A DNA stretch of 40,478 nucleotides from UBA6183 sp964545895 (GCA_964545895.1 CAZJHS010000018.1:1-40478), one strand, 5' to 3'. Numbered from the stretch's first letter, positions 14,621 to 22,823 are shown. Numbers and translations are program-made. The notes: generated by a model from the sequence alone, not told the origin.

Positions 14621-16054
14621 CTAAAAGTAAATTTTGCAAACAAATATGGCGGTAATCACGCATACTAAATCAACCAAAAGCATTACACTTAATGCATAGC
14701 GGCTATCTTTAATATTTACCGAACCAAAGTATAATGCTACCACATAAAAAGTGGTTTCGGCTGCACCTTGAAATAAGCAAGATAGTTGTCCTGCAAGGCT
14801 ATCGGCACCGTATGTTTTCATGGCATCAATCATAAATCCGCGTGAGCCTCCGGCACTAAACGGGCGCATAATGGCTACAGGTATAGCTTGTATAATTTGA
14901 GGATCTACTCCTAATGCAGATAGCACTGAAGTTACGCCTCCCATTACAATATACATTAATCCCGAGTTACGAAAAATACTTAACGCAACAAGCATGGCTA
15001 TCATGTAAGGTAAAACTCTTACACCTGTTGTAAAACCATCTTTTGCTCCAAATACAAACGAGTCGAAAATATTTGTATCGTTCTTTTTAAATACTTTTTC
15101 TTGATAAATACTGTAGGCTACAATCGCTAAAATAATAAATAATAAAACACCATTACTTAGGTTGCCTGTAAAGTGAAATTTTTCGATGCCTGTAAGTTGG
15201 TTTACATAAAACAATATTAATCCTATTACGGCACTTATGGCGGTTACAAAACCTATAATAATTGGATTGATAAGATTAATACGTTGCTTAATACTCACAA
15301 ATATTAATGCAGCTAAAGTTCCAATAAACGAGGTAATAATGGTAGGCAACATAATATCAGCAGGGTTAGCTGCATTTTGTGCAGCACGGTAACCAATAAT
15401 AGATGTTGGAATAAGTGTTAGCCCTGCAGCATGCAAGCACAAAAACATAATTTGGCTATTGCTAGCTTTATCTTTTGTTGCGTTTACATCTTGCAAACTT
15501 TCCATGGCTTTTAAACCAAAGGGAGTAGCTGCATTATCAAGCCCTAAAAAGTTAGCAGCAAAGTTCATGGTCATAAAACCATATGCCGGATGGCCTTTAG
15601 GTAAATCGGGGAACACACGTACAAAAAATGGCGAAAGTATATTGGCTAGTTTGGTAATGGCATTGCTATCATTTAATAAATTAAGTAAGCCACAAAAAAA
15701 AGTAAGGTAGCCTATTAATGGCAACCAAATATCCATTATTGTATTTTTACAAGTAGGAAAAATACCATCGGCAGCAAGTTTGCCAGTAGTTAATTGTACT
15801 ATGCCATTGTCTTGTAATTGATAGGTACTATCACCACTTTGGCTAGCTACTGTTTTATTAGCTTTTAGTGCAGCAAACAAAGCAGTATCTGTAAGGGCAA
15901 GTTGTTTAGCTTCTATTTCGGCAATAACAGTTGGGTCGTTTTGTTTGCCATTAACCATACTACCTAAGGAGTACATTTGGCCTGTACCCAACATGTAAAA
16001 AATGTATAGTGCGCTTAGTACAATAATGTACGACCAAAATCTGCTTAGTGCCAT
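14621..16054 (-). CDS. Nucleoside-recognition (Gate) domain membrane protein, SpmA/SpmB-like fusion
   Basis: 477 residues with around ten hydrophobic segments and an N-terminal loop region (about 25-100) exposed outside the membrane. Two Gate domains are visible. The first carries TMNFAANFLGLDNAATPFGL, the classic SpmA segment; the second carries RPFSAGGSRGFMIDAMKT, the SpmB segment. In spore formers SpmA and SpmB are separate; in non-sporulating Bacteroidota they occur fused, with unknown transport function. The name is therefore a family label, not evidence of sporulation. There are no operon partners. Confidence 0.88.
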   Translation of the reverse strand: MALSRFWSYIIVLSALYIFYMLGTGQMYSLGSMVNGKQNDPTVIAEIEAKQLALTDTALFAALKANKTVASQSGDSTYQLQDNGIVQLTTGKLAADGIFPTCKNTIMDIWLPLIGYLTFFCGLLNLLNDSNAITKLANILSPFFVRVFPDLPKGHPAYGFMTMNFAANFLGLDNAATPFGLKAMESLQDVNATKDKASNSQIMFLCLHAAGLTLIPTSIIGYRAAQNAANPADIMLPTIITSFIGTLAALIFVSIKQRINLINPIIIGFVTAISAVIGLILFYVNQLTGIEKFHFTGNLSNGVLLFIILAIVAYSIYQEKVFKKNDTNIFDSFVFGAKDGFTTGVRVLPYMIAMLVALSIFRNSGLMYIVMGGVTSVLSALGVDPQIIQAIPVAIMRPFSAGGSRGFMIDAMKTYGADSLAGQLSCLFQGAAETTFYVVALYFGSVNIKDSRYALSVMLLVDLVCVITAIFVCKIYF

Positions 16055-16131
16055 AAGTTTATGCGTTTATAGTTCCAATTTTACGCATAAAATTACAAGG
16101 CATGTACTATCAATTTGTAAGCAAATGTGGA

Positions 16132-16154
16132 TAGCCCAGCATAATTATGGGCTA
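16132..16154 (-). terminator. Hairpin downstream of the T9SS propeller gene
   Basis: TAGCCCA / TGGGCTA with a 9-nt loop, starting 12 bp after the minus-strand stop. There is no strong T-run, so termination is uncertain. Confidence 0.45.
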
Positions 16155-16165
16155 AGTGTTCACTT

Positions 16166-18172
16166 TTATTGATGATGAATAACGATGCGTTTTACTAAAC
16201 TTGATTGACGAGTTTTTAGTTGAATTAAATACAATCCATCTGGCAATTCGGTTAAGTTACATTGGTTAATTGCAACATCTTTTTGCTGATATACAAGTGC
16301 TCCTGAAGTATTATACATAGCTACCTCTGTAATGTTTTCATTGGCCTTAAACTGTAATAAGTTATTGGCTGGATTTGGACAAATTTCTACATCAAAAGTA
16401 GATGATTCTGATAATCCAGTAACCTGCATTGCTAAAGTGTCTGTATAGTTTTTGCAGCTATTACTATCAATCATTAAAGCATGGTAGTTACCACTTGATG
16501 TTACCGCTAAATATGCCGCATTTTTACCTGCAAGTAACGCACCATTTTTATACCAACTGTATTGTTTGCCTTTTGCAGGATTAACGTATAAGGTGTCGTT
16601 TTGTGAGGTTAAACTTACTGGATTTAAATCATGCAATATTGCACTAACTTTTTTAGTAGCACTTTTAGCACCACCTTGTGTTTGTACCACATAGTATGTT
16701 GCAACCGAATCGAGCTGAATGGTAAAGTTTGTACCACTATAAGCAAGTTGGGTAAGTGCTGAATCAGCATACCATTTTACACCCACACCTGATGCTACTA
16801 ATTGCGTTGGTGTACCATCTTTACAAAAAGAATAGTTGGCACTTCCTGCAGCTTGTGGTAAATAAAAATTCTTGATAAAATAAACATCTGATTCGCCTAC
16901 AACAGTTAAAGGTTTTCCATCAATAGTATTTGTTGTTGTTGCTTGATAGTTTCCACCTAAAAACCAATTGCCTTGTTTATCGGTAGCAAGTGCGTTTGTG
17001 TATGTCCAATCACTTTGTCCCAAGCTCTTCAACCACTCTACATTTCCGCTTTTGTTAATGCTCAACAAAACGGCAAATCGTTTGCCATTTACTCCATCAC
17101 CTACTGTTAATGCATCGTACGAAAATGAAAAAGCATAATCAGCGGCTACTGCAATTTTATCATCGGGTGTAACTGAAATTGCCTTAGCCGAACAGTAAAT
17201 TGTGTTTGATTTTTTAGCCCATAAAATAGTTCCTTTACTGTTGTATGAAGCTATGAAGAAATTTTCTTTGTTATTGGCGTTGCTTAGTACTAATCCCGAA
17301 ACTGAAATAGGGTTATAAAACTGACCTGCAATTACAACTTGATGGTCGCTAGTTACGGCAATATCATACACGTATTCTAAGCTAGTTGATGGAGGAGGAG
17401 TTGTTACAATTTTAGCCCATTTATAGGTTCCGTTTTTATTAAAACAGCCTGTAGTAATGTTTGCATTATTAAAGGTATCATTTCCAATATATACATCATA
17501 ATATGTGTTGGCAGTAAAGTATACCAACGAATCGCGGAGCGCTATTTTGCCCATGCGTGTACTAATACTGTTTGATCCAATTGGCATAACAAGTTTTGCA
17601 GTTCCTGCGGTATCAAGTTTAGCAATGTATAACGATGTGCCACCGTTATGAGGCATAGCTGGCAATCCATCTAAACTAAAATTATACTGACTAAACGAGC
17701 CACAAATCCATACATAATTGCTATCGTCAACCAAAACATTTCCTAATCTTGGTTTCCACGATTGTATTGTTTTTTGGTAAATTAAATTTCCGGCTTGGTC
17801 AAATTTAAAAAGTGTACCTGGGTCGTTAATGCTCATATAAACATTAAAATTATGGTCAACCGCAATACCACTTACCAATTCAATATTGGGTGCTACACCT
17901 ACTGTAGTTGCCCATCTAAAATTTCCGGCTGAAGTATATTTTGCTAAAAAATAACTGTACGAATAACTGCCAACTTTAGTTAAAGTAGTATCACCAATTA
18001 CCATATTTGCAGCCATGCGGCCTGCTACATAAACGTTGCCCGAATCATCAGTAGCAACTGCATCCATGTATTCAAACTTGGTTGAGCCAAAGTTTTTTAG
18101 CCAAGTATTTTGCGCTTGTGCAAAACCGCTGGTTAGTAAAACCAACAAACCGAAGTGAAAAAGTTTTTTCAT
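16166..18172 (-). CDS. T9SS cargo protein with SBBP-like beta-propeller repeats
   Basis: 668 residues with signal peptide MKKLFHFGLLVLLTSGFAQA. Residues ~25-420 contain successive repeats of the type VAVTSDHQVVIAGQF and AVATDDSGNVYVAGRM, which are SBBP-like blades. Next is an immunoglobulin-like stretch with KQYSWYKNGALLAGKNAAYL, typical of PKD/Ig spacers before the tail. The last ~75 residues (FDVEICPNPANNLLQFKAN to SSLVKRIVIHHQ) form a type A T9SS sorting domain. It is exported to the cell surface. The ligand is unknown. It resembles large secreted proteins that Bacteroidota carry in many paralogous copies. Confidence 0.9.
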   Translation of the reverse strand: MKKLFHFGLLVLLTSGFAQAQNTWLKNFGSTKFEYMDAVATDDSGNVYVAGRMAANMVIGDTTLTKVGSYSYSYFLAKYTSAGNFRWATTVGVAPNIELVSGIAVDHNFNVYMSINDPGTLFKFDQAGNLIYQKTIQSWKPRLGNVLVDDSNYVWICGSFSQYNFSLDGLPAMPHNGGTSLYIAKLDTAGTAKLVMPIGSNSISTRMGKIALRDSLVYFTANTYYDVYIGNDTFNNANITTGCFNKNGTYKWAKIVTTPPPSTSLEYVYDIAVTSDHQVVIAGQFYNPISVSGLVLSNANNKENFFIASYNSKGTILWAKKSNTIYCSAKAISVTPDDKIAVAADYAFSFSYDALTVGDGVNGKRFAVLLSINKSGNVEWLKSLGQSDWTYTNALATDKQGNWFLGGNYQATTTNTIDGKPLTVVGESDVYFIKNFYLPQAAGSANYSFCKDGTPTQLVASGVGVKWYADSALTQLAYSGTNFTIQLDSVATYYVVQTQGGAKSATKKVSAILHDLNPVSLTSQNDTLYVNPAKGKQYSWYKNGALLAGKNAAYLAVTSSGNYHALMIDSNSCKNYTDTLAMQVTGLSESSTFDVEICPNPANNLLQFKANENITEVAMYNTSGALVYQQKDVAINQCNLTELPDGLYLIQLKTRQSSLVKRIVIHHQ

Positions 18173-18238
18173 GCCTAAATTTATAATTATACAAATATGC
18201 TCATAATAAGTTAGCTTGGTGCTTTAATTACCATTAAA

Positions 18239-18478
18239 ATGAGCAATAATTGGGTTGAAAAAGATAATAAATTGAGTAAAACATACAAGTTTGATTCGTT
18301 TATGGATGCTATTGCATGGATGGGCAAAGCAGCTGTTGTGGTGGAAGCCTTCAATCATCATCCAGAGTGGAGTAATGTGTACAATAAAGTACATGTAGTT
18401 TTACGCTCGCACGATGCTGGTTATATTGTAACAAACAAAGACAGAAAATTGGCCGAGTTGTTGGATGAAGTAGCATAA
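18239..18478 (+). CDS. Pterin-4a-carbinolamine dehydratase (PCD/DCoH family)
   Basis: 79 residues, slightly short for the family. The active-site pattern is complete: E36-x3-H40-H41-P42-x5-Y48-x9-H58-x9-D68, in EAFNHHPEWSNVYNKV and RSHDAGYIVTNKD. The enzyme recycles the 4a-hydroxytetrahydropterin made by aromatic amino acid hydroxylases; in bacteria without those it is thought to serve molybdopterin or other pterin chemistry. No hydroxylase is in the window. The upstream gene is divergent. The stop is followed by only a weak hairpin (CCTTTA/TAAAGG, 18515-18529) before the methionine leader region. Confidence 0.92.
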   Translation: MSNNWVEKDNKLSKTYKFDSFMDAIAWMGKAAVVVEAFNHHPEWSNVYNKVHVVLRSHDAGYIVTNKDRKLAELLDEVA

Positions 18479-18609
18479 TGTGCTAGCTTCTAAAAAAATA
18501 TTAAGTCTTAAAGCCCTTTATTTTAAAGGCGTTTGGGTGTTTTGGGTTGATGCCTTCTAAAAAAATCTTGCATTTTATTTTTCAATAGCCTTGCTTTGCA
18601 TCCACAACA

Positions 18610-18699
18610 ATGTCAAACAGCAACACACATATCTACGTTAACATGATGCACGCCATGCGAATGCACATGCCTATGTGTTGCGCTATGCATATGATGTAA
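18610..18699 (+). CDS. Methionine-rich leader peptide (29 residues), candidate attenuation sensor
   Basis: ATG at 18610 opens a 29-codon frame ending TAA. After a polar start (MSNSNTHIYVN) the rest is MMHAMRMHMPMCCAMHMM: nine Met codons in the last 18, with two Cys and three His. In all, 10 of 29 codons are ATG. It lies about 360 nt upstream of a methionine biosynthesis operon in the same orientation. In classical leader-peptide attenuation (trp, his, thr) scarcity of the sensed amino acid stalls the ribosome in such a run and changes downstream RNA folding. A metal-binding Met/His/Cys peptide is the alternative reading. It is too short to appear in routine gene calls. Confidence 0.7.
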   Translation: MSNSNTHIYVNMMHAMRMHMPMCCAMHMM

Positions 18700-18874
18700 T
18701 TTACATCAAACAATCATAGCATTTATAAGCGTTTTGAGGTTCGCTTCATCAATCTCAAACAATCCAACAATAGTATAGTTAATTGCAGCAAAAGCATTCG
18801 TGAAATCTAAATTCACCATAACATCAGTACAACATCAAGCAAGCGTTACATCGCTTGTTGTGGCTGCTTTTGCA

Positions 18875-18943
18875 ATGCATCATCCTATGATGTGCATGAT
18901 GCGTATGCATTGCTTAGCAATGCATGGTTATTCTCTTTGTTGA
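18875..18943 (+). CDS. Second Met/His/Cys-rich short ORF in the methionine leader
   Basis: ATG at 18875 begins a 22-codon frame: MHHPMMCMMRMHC, then LAMHGYSLC and TGA. Seven of 22 codons are ATG. Its composition (Met, His, Cys, one Arg, one Pro) mirrors the first leader ORF. The coding bases overlap two alternative hairpins (GCAATGCAT at 18872 or 18917 pairing with ATGCATTGC at 18905), so translation here would directly affect folding. The frame is open further upstream without a good start. It may be a second sensor, a decayed duplicate of the first, or a by-product of the palindromic ATGCAT sequence. Confidence 0.45.
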   Translation: MHHPMMCMMRMHCLAMHGYSLC

Positions 18944-19058
18944 TAGAGTACAGGACGTATTCTCCAACGGTTGCTCAAATAAATTGCTGAATACTCAGCA
19001 TCAAAATTCATTTCATTTATTTTTTTAAGCAGTTGGCGCAGGCCAACACCATATTGTT

Positions 19059-20255
19059 ATGTCACATTATAAATTAGATACACAAATTATTCATGCAATA
19101 CCTGTTGACGAATTAACTGGAGCCATTAGTGTTCCCATTTATCAAACATCTACTTATGTGCAAGATGCACCCGGTATACACAAAGGTTTTGATTACAGCC
19201 GAAGCAATAATCCTACACGTAAAGTGTTAGAAGATTTAGTTGCAAAGTTAGAAGAGGGTGATGCAGGCTTTGCCTTTGCAAGCGGATTAGCAGCTATTGA
19301 TGCTGTACTTAAATTACTAAAATCGGGTGATGAAATTGTGGCTTGCGATGATATTTATGGCGGCTCGTTTCGCATCTTTACGCACATTTACGAGAAGTTT
19401 GGTGTTAAGGTAACTTATGTAGATACCACCGATATTCAACATGTAATTGATGCGGTAACAGAAAAAACAAAATTTATTTGGGTTGAAACACCTACCAATC
19501 CAACACTAAAAATTAGTGATATTAGAGCTATTGCTGCTATTGCAAAAACGGTAAATGCTTTGCTGGTTGTTGATAATACTTTTGCATCGCCTGCATTGCA
19601 GCAACCAATTACACTTGGTGCCGATATTGTTATACATAGCGCAACAAAATATTTAGGCGGCCATTCTGATATTATTGCGGGTGTGGTTGTAACTAAAACT
19701 ACTCAGCTAAGCGAGCAACTTAAATTTATACAAAATTCTTCAGGTGGTATTTTGGGTCCGTTCGATTCGTGGTTACTTATACGTGGTATCGAAACGTTGC
19801 CACTACGTATTCAAAAGCATACTGAAAATGCTGCACAGGTAGCTAATTTTTTAGCTAAGCAATCAGTAATAGATCAATTGTATTATCCGGGTTTGGCTAC
19901 CCATAAAAATCATGCTGTGGCAGCAAAACAGCAAAGTGCGTTTGGCAGTGTAATTTCTTTTTCGTTAAAGCAAGATACCATTGCAGCAGCCGAAGCTTTT
20001 GTAACTACTACCAAGTTATTTAAACTGGCCGAAAGCTTAGGGGGCGTTAAAAGTTTAATTTGTCATCCGGCACAAATGACGCATAAATCAATACCTGCTG
20101 AAAAGCGAAAGCAATCTGGTGTGCAAGATTCTTTAATACGTTTATCGGTGGGCCTAGAAGATGCTACCGATTTAATTGCCGATTTGCAACAGGCTTTTGA
20201 TAAAGTGGTACAACAAAATTTTGCAGAAACAGCTAAAGGTGTAAGCGTCTGTTAA
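19059..20255 (+). CDS. PLP-dependent trans-sulfuration enzyme (cystathionine gamma-synthase/lyase type)
   Basis: The 398-residue member of the Cys/Met-metabolism PLP family has YSRSNNPTRKVLED (phosphate and substrate contacts), FASGLAAIDAVLKLL, VETPTNPTLKISDI, DNTFASPALQQP and the Schiff-base lysine K197 in SATKYLGGHSD. Length and motifs fit the cystathionine gamma-synthase/gamma-lyase branch rather than the longer O-acetylhomoserine sulfhydrylases. Sequence alone does not separate synthase from lyase. The neighbouring homoserine dehydrogenase and Met-rich leader favour a biosynthetic synthase joining an activated homoserine to cysteine. It is the first gene of the operon. A hairpin sits 11 nt before the ATG. 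Confidence 0.93.
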   Translation: MSHYKLDTQIIHAIPVDELTGAISVPIYQTSTYVQDAPGIHKGFDYSRSNNPTRKVLEDLVAKLEEGDAGFAFASGLAAIDAVLKLLKSGDEIVACDDIYGGSFRIFTHIYEKFGVKVTYVDTTDIQHVIDAVTEKTKFIWVETPTNPTLKISDIRAIAAIAKTVNALLVVDNTFASPALQQPITLGADIVIHSATKYLGGHSDIIAGVVVTKTTQLSEQLKFIQNSSGGILGPFDSWLLIRGIETLPLRIQKHTENAAQVANFLAKQSVIDQLYYPGLATHKNHAVAAKQQSAFGSVISFSLKQDTIAAAEAFVTTTKLFKLAESLGGVKSLICHPAQMTHKSIPAEKRKQSGVQDSLIRLSVGLEDATDLIADLQQAFDKVVQQNFAETAKGVSVC

Positions 20256-20310
20256 TGTACTAAAATCTATTTATTTAAAACATCATCACCAACATCAATC
20301 AACACAAATA

Positions 20311-20760
20311 ATGAATACAAACAGCACCTATAACGAAAGTAATTTGAAAGTAATTCCTAACGTTACCACCACACACTCTTTTATCGTTTTTCCTGAAGAT
20401 TTAAATTATGCAGGAACTTTATTTGGTGGAAAAGTATTGGCCGAAATGGATTTAACCGCAGCGAAAGCTGCACGCAGGGTTTTATACGGAACGCCTTGCG
20501 ATGGTGCTGTTACAGCAAGTTTGCATCGGGTTGATTTTAAACGACCGGCTTTACTTGGCGATATCATTGAGCTTACTGCAAATATTACAAAACTCGGTAG
20601 AACATCGATTGAAGTATATGTTCATGTAGCTAAAGAAAATCAGCAGGGCGAAGTAGAAACCATTTGCGATGCCACGTTTGTATTTGTGTCGATTAAGGAA
20701 GGAAAGCCATTTCCGCACCAATGTTTGTTATGGAGTTCATCAACCCAACATTTAAATTAA
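20311..20760 (+). CDS. Acyl-CoA thioesterase, hotdog fold
   Basis: 149 residues. The pattern FPEDLNYAGTLFGGKVLAEM, then AVTASLHRVDFKRPALLGDI and RTSIEVYVHVAKEN, is that of the acyl-CoA thioesterase (YciA/cytosolic ACOT-like) hotdog family; the first segment holds the catalytic Asn/Asp helix. The usual substrate is a CoA thioester. It lies between the trans-sulfuration enzyme (55 bp gap) and homoserine dehydrogenase (7 bp gap), an unexpected place. It may release CoA or remove a by-product linked to acyl-homoserine formation, but nothing in the sequence proves such a link. Confidence 0.9.
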   Translation: MNTNSTYNESNLKVIPNVTTTHSFIVFPEDLNYAGTLFGGKVLAEMDLTAAKAARRVLYGTPCDGAVTASLHRVDFKRPALLGDIIELTANITKLGRTSIEVYVHVAKENQQGEVETICDATFVFVSIKEGKPFPHQCLLWSSSTQHLN

Positions 20761-20767
20761 AAAACAC

Positions 20768-22015
20768 ATGAGTAAAAAATTAACTATAGGATTATTTGGT
20801 TACGGTTGCGTAGGTAAAGGATTGTACGAAGTTTTGCAACGTACACTAAGCATTAATGCTACCGTACAATTGATTTGTGTAAAGGATAAATTAAAGGCCA
20901 GAGATTTACCTTCATCGTATTTTACGTACAATAAGTTTGATATATTAAACAACCCAGATATTGATGTGGTGGTTGAGCTTATTGATGATGCAGATGAAGC
21001 TTTTGAATTGGTAAAGTATGCCTTAGAAAAAGGCAAAGCGGTGGTTACAGCAAACAAAAAAATGTTGGCCAATCATTTTAAAACGTTAACAACATTGGCT
21101 CAACAAAAAAATGTGCCATTGCTTTACGAGGCTTCTGTTGGCGGTTCTATTCCTATTATACGAAGTTTAGAAGAGTATTATAATACCGATACTTTAAGCA
21201 GTGTTGAAGGAATACTTAATGGTACTACCAATTACATTTTAACTAAAACATTGCAAGAGCAAAAGTCTTATCAGGCGGTGCTTAAAGAGGCGCAAGATTT
21301 GGGCTTTGCAGAGTCTAATCCTACAATGGATGTGCAAGCTTTTGATCCTAAATTTAAATTGGTAATTCTTTTAGCTCATGCATTTGGGTTGATTGTACAG
21401 CCAGATGAAATTTTAAATAGCGGTATCGAGCAGTTGTCATCTTACGATATTCAATATGCACAAGAGAAAGGATACAGAATAAAACTTATTGCACAAGCAG
21501 TGCAGCAAGATGATGGAATTAGTGCATTTGTTTTACCCCGCTTTGTTTTGCCTAACGATGTTTTTTATGAGGTAAATAATGAGTTTAATGCAGTGCAAGT
21601 TTCGGCAGCGTTTAGCGATAAACAATTGCTAACTGGCAAAGGCGCAGGTAGTTTTCCTACGGCTGCTGCTGTGCTTTCTGATATTGCTGCTTTAGGTTAT
21701 AATTACTCGTATGAGCATAAAAAAATAAGTAGACTAAAAGAAACCGTTGCACTTAATAATTCAATACTTATTAATATTTACCTGCGCTACACCAACGATA
21801 GTATTTTTGAGGAACTAACTTTTGAATCGGTAAGTGAAGAGTTTAGAAGCAAGCAGTATAAGTACATTATCGGACGAATTGCTTTAAGCGAATTAGTAAA
21901 AGCAAAGCTTAATACGCGCACTGATGTTTTTGTAGCCCAAGTAGTAACTCCTATTGGAAATTTTACCGAAGAGGTTTCTGCCGATAGTCAAACAGTTTTA
22001 GCCAGTATACATTAA
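20768..22015 (+). CDS. hom: Homoserine dehydrogenase
   Basis: 415 residues, the typical size of a monofunctional enzyme. The Rossmann motif GLFGYGCVGKGLYE at the N-terminus binds NAD(P). VVTANKKMLANH and YEASVGGSIPIIRSLEEYY are conserved hom segments. GILNGTTNYIL, FAESNPTMDVQAFDPKFK and TGKGAGSFPTAAAVLSD are the core catalytic and substrate-binding regions. The C-terminus (~330-415) is divergent and may be a degenerate regulatory domain. It reduces aspartate semialdehyde to homoserine, the shared precursor of threonine and methionine. It is the last gene of the met operon and ends at a hairpin terminator. Confidence 0.95.
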   Translation: MSKKLTIGLFGYGCVGKGLYEVLQRTLSINATVQLICVKDKLKARDLPSSYFTYNKFDILNNPDIDVVVELIDDADEAFELVKYALEKGKAVVTANKKMLANHFKTLTTLAQQKNVPLLYEASVGGSIPIIRSLEEYYNTDTLSSVEGILNGTTNYILTKTLQEQKSYQAVLKEAQDLGFAESNPTMDVQAFDPKFKLVILLAHAFGLIVQPDEILNSGIEQLSSYDIQYAQEKGYRIKLIAQAVQQDDGISAFVLPRFVLPNDVFYEVNNEFNAVQVSAAFSDKQLLTGKGAGSFPTAAAVLSDIAALGYNYSYEHKKISRLKETVALNNSILINIYLRYTNDSIFEELTFESVSEEFRSKQYKYIIGRIALSELVKAKLNTRTDVFVAQVVTPIGNFTEEVSADSQTVLASIH

Positions 22016-22034
22016 AAGCCACCTCAAAATCCTG

Positions 22035-22064
22035 TTGAACCTCGCTTGTTACAAGCAGGTTCAA
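22035..22064. terminator. Hairpin between convergent hom and cpsB-like genes
   Basis: TTGAACCT / AGGTTCAA with an inner GCTTGT / ACAAGC and one bulged base form a long stem, followed by TGGGTTTT. It probably serves both directions. Confidence 0.75.
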
Positions 22065-22070
22065 TGGGTT

Positions 22071-22817
22071 TTAAAGAGTATTGTTGAGCAATGGCAACTG
22101 GCAAATTTTTTGGTAGTTATAACTTTTTAGTGCATCATTAAACGCAGGCAAATGTCTTATGCCATGGCAATCGCTACCTACTAGGTGAGCCATTTTGTGT
22201 TCAATTAAATACTCGGCTGTTTTTTTTATTTGTGGCGAATAATAGCCTACCAGCGAGAATAAATTAACCTGAAATAATATACCCTGATCAAATAACTCAT
22301 GATACTTTTCTCTATCCATAGCTAAAAAAGCATAACGCTCAGGATGCGCTAAAACAGGTTTATAGCCGTTTACTTGCAACTCAAATAAAGCGCTTTTAAA
22401 ATTAGCCGGTGGCTCATTAAAAGGCAGCTCAACCAACACATAATTTTTGCCAAAAGTTAATAGGTTACCACTTTTAATTTTTTTCTCAAAAGCATCATCT
22501 ATCATATATTCGGCAGCGGCTTCAACTTCTAAATTTATGTGTTGATATTTGAGTTCGTTTCTAATAATATCAAGCGCAGGTAAAATATTTTCGGGTCCGT
22601 TTTTATAAAAATCGCCCATAATATGCGGGGTAGTAATTACCTTTTTGTATCCGCATTCGGCAAAATGTTTAAATACCGCAATACTTTCAAGTAGGGTTTG
22701 CACGCCATCATCAATAGCCGGAATTAAATGGCTATGTATTTCCGTTGTAATAGGATTTACAAAGCTAATATCGGCTTGTTTGGGTTTTCTCGAAAATAAT
22801 TGGCTAAGTATGCTCAT
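22071..22817 (-). CDS. CpsB/CapC-type PHP phosphatase (capsular polysaccharide tyrosine phosphatase-like)
   Basis: 248 residues of the PHP metal-dependent family. Metal-ligand motifs are EIHSHLIPAIDDGVQ, ITTPHIMGDF, VLAHPERYAFL and LVGSDCHGIRHLP, as in CpsB/YwqE protein-tyrosine phosphatases that act on BY-kinases controlling capsule or exopolysaccharide synthesis. It is the last gene of the surface-sugar operon, 6 bp after the isomerase gene, which fits a polysaccharide role. No BY-kinase is encoded in the window. Histidinol phosphatase is the common misannotation. Confidence 0.88.
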   Translation of the reverse strand: MSILSQLFSRKPKQADISFVNPITTEIHSHLIPAIDDGVQTLLESIAVFKHFAECGYKKVITTPHIMGDFYKNGPENILPALDIIRNELKYQHINLEVEAAAEYMIDDAFEKKIKSGNLLTFGKNYVLVELPFNEPPANFKSALFELQVNGYKPVLAHPERYAFLAMDREKYHELFDQGILFQVNLFSLVGYYSPQIKKTAEYLIEHKMAHLVGSDCHGIRHLPAFNDALKSYNYQKICQLPLLNNTL

Positions 22818-22823
22818 TTTAAA

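Larger units (their letters stand above)
18479..19058 (+). promoter_or_regulatory. 580-bp leader of the methionine operon: Met-rich short ORFs and alternative hairpins (candidate attenuator)
   Basis: A -7-like TAGCCTTG (18586-18593) with TTG at 18568 (short, 15-bp spacer) could start a transcript just before the first short ORF. Downstream, several stems can form: AAGCG/CGCTT (18727-18746) competing with TTTGAG/CTCAAA (18733-18759); AGCAAGCG/CGCTTGTT (18838-18859); GCAATGCAT (18872) or GCAATGCAT (18917), either pairing with ATGCATTGC (18905-18913); TGCTGA/TCAGCA (18985-19000) with a T-rich stretch ~20 nt later; and GTTGGC/GCCAAC (19032-19047), 11 nt before the metB-type ATG. ATGCACAT in ORF 1 is also complementary to ATGTGCAT at 18890. 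I see no SAM riboswitch core. Confidence 0.65.

Noticed and set aside
14621..16054. Evidence of sporulation
   Set aside because: SpmA/SpmB-like Gate proteins are widespread in non-spore-forming Bacteroidota and the rest of the window has no sporulation genes.
18610..18943. Copper- or metal-binding small proteins
   Set aside because: Met/His/Cys content fits metal binding, but there is no metal-resistance gene nearby and both ORFs precede methionine genes; kept only as an alternative.
18479..19058. SAM riboswitch
   Set aside because: I could not find the conserved SAM-I, SAM-II or SAM-IV cores by eye; a covariance-model search would settle it. The Met-rich ORFs explain the region better.
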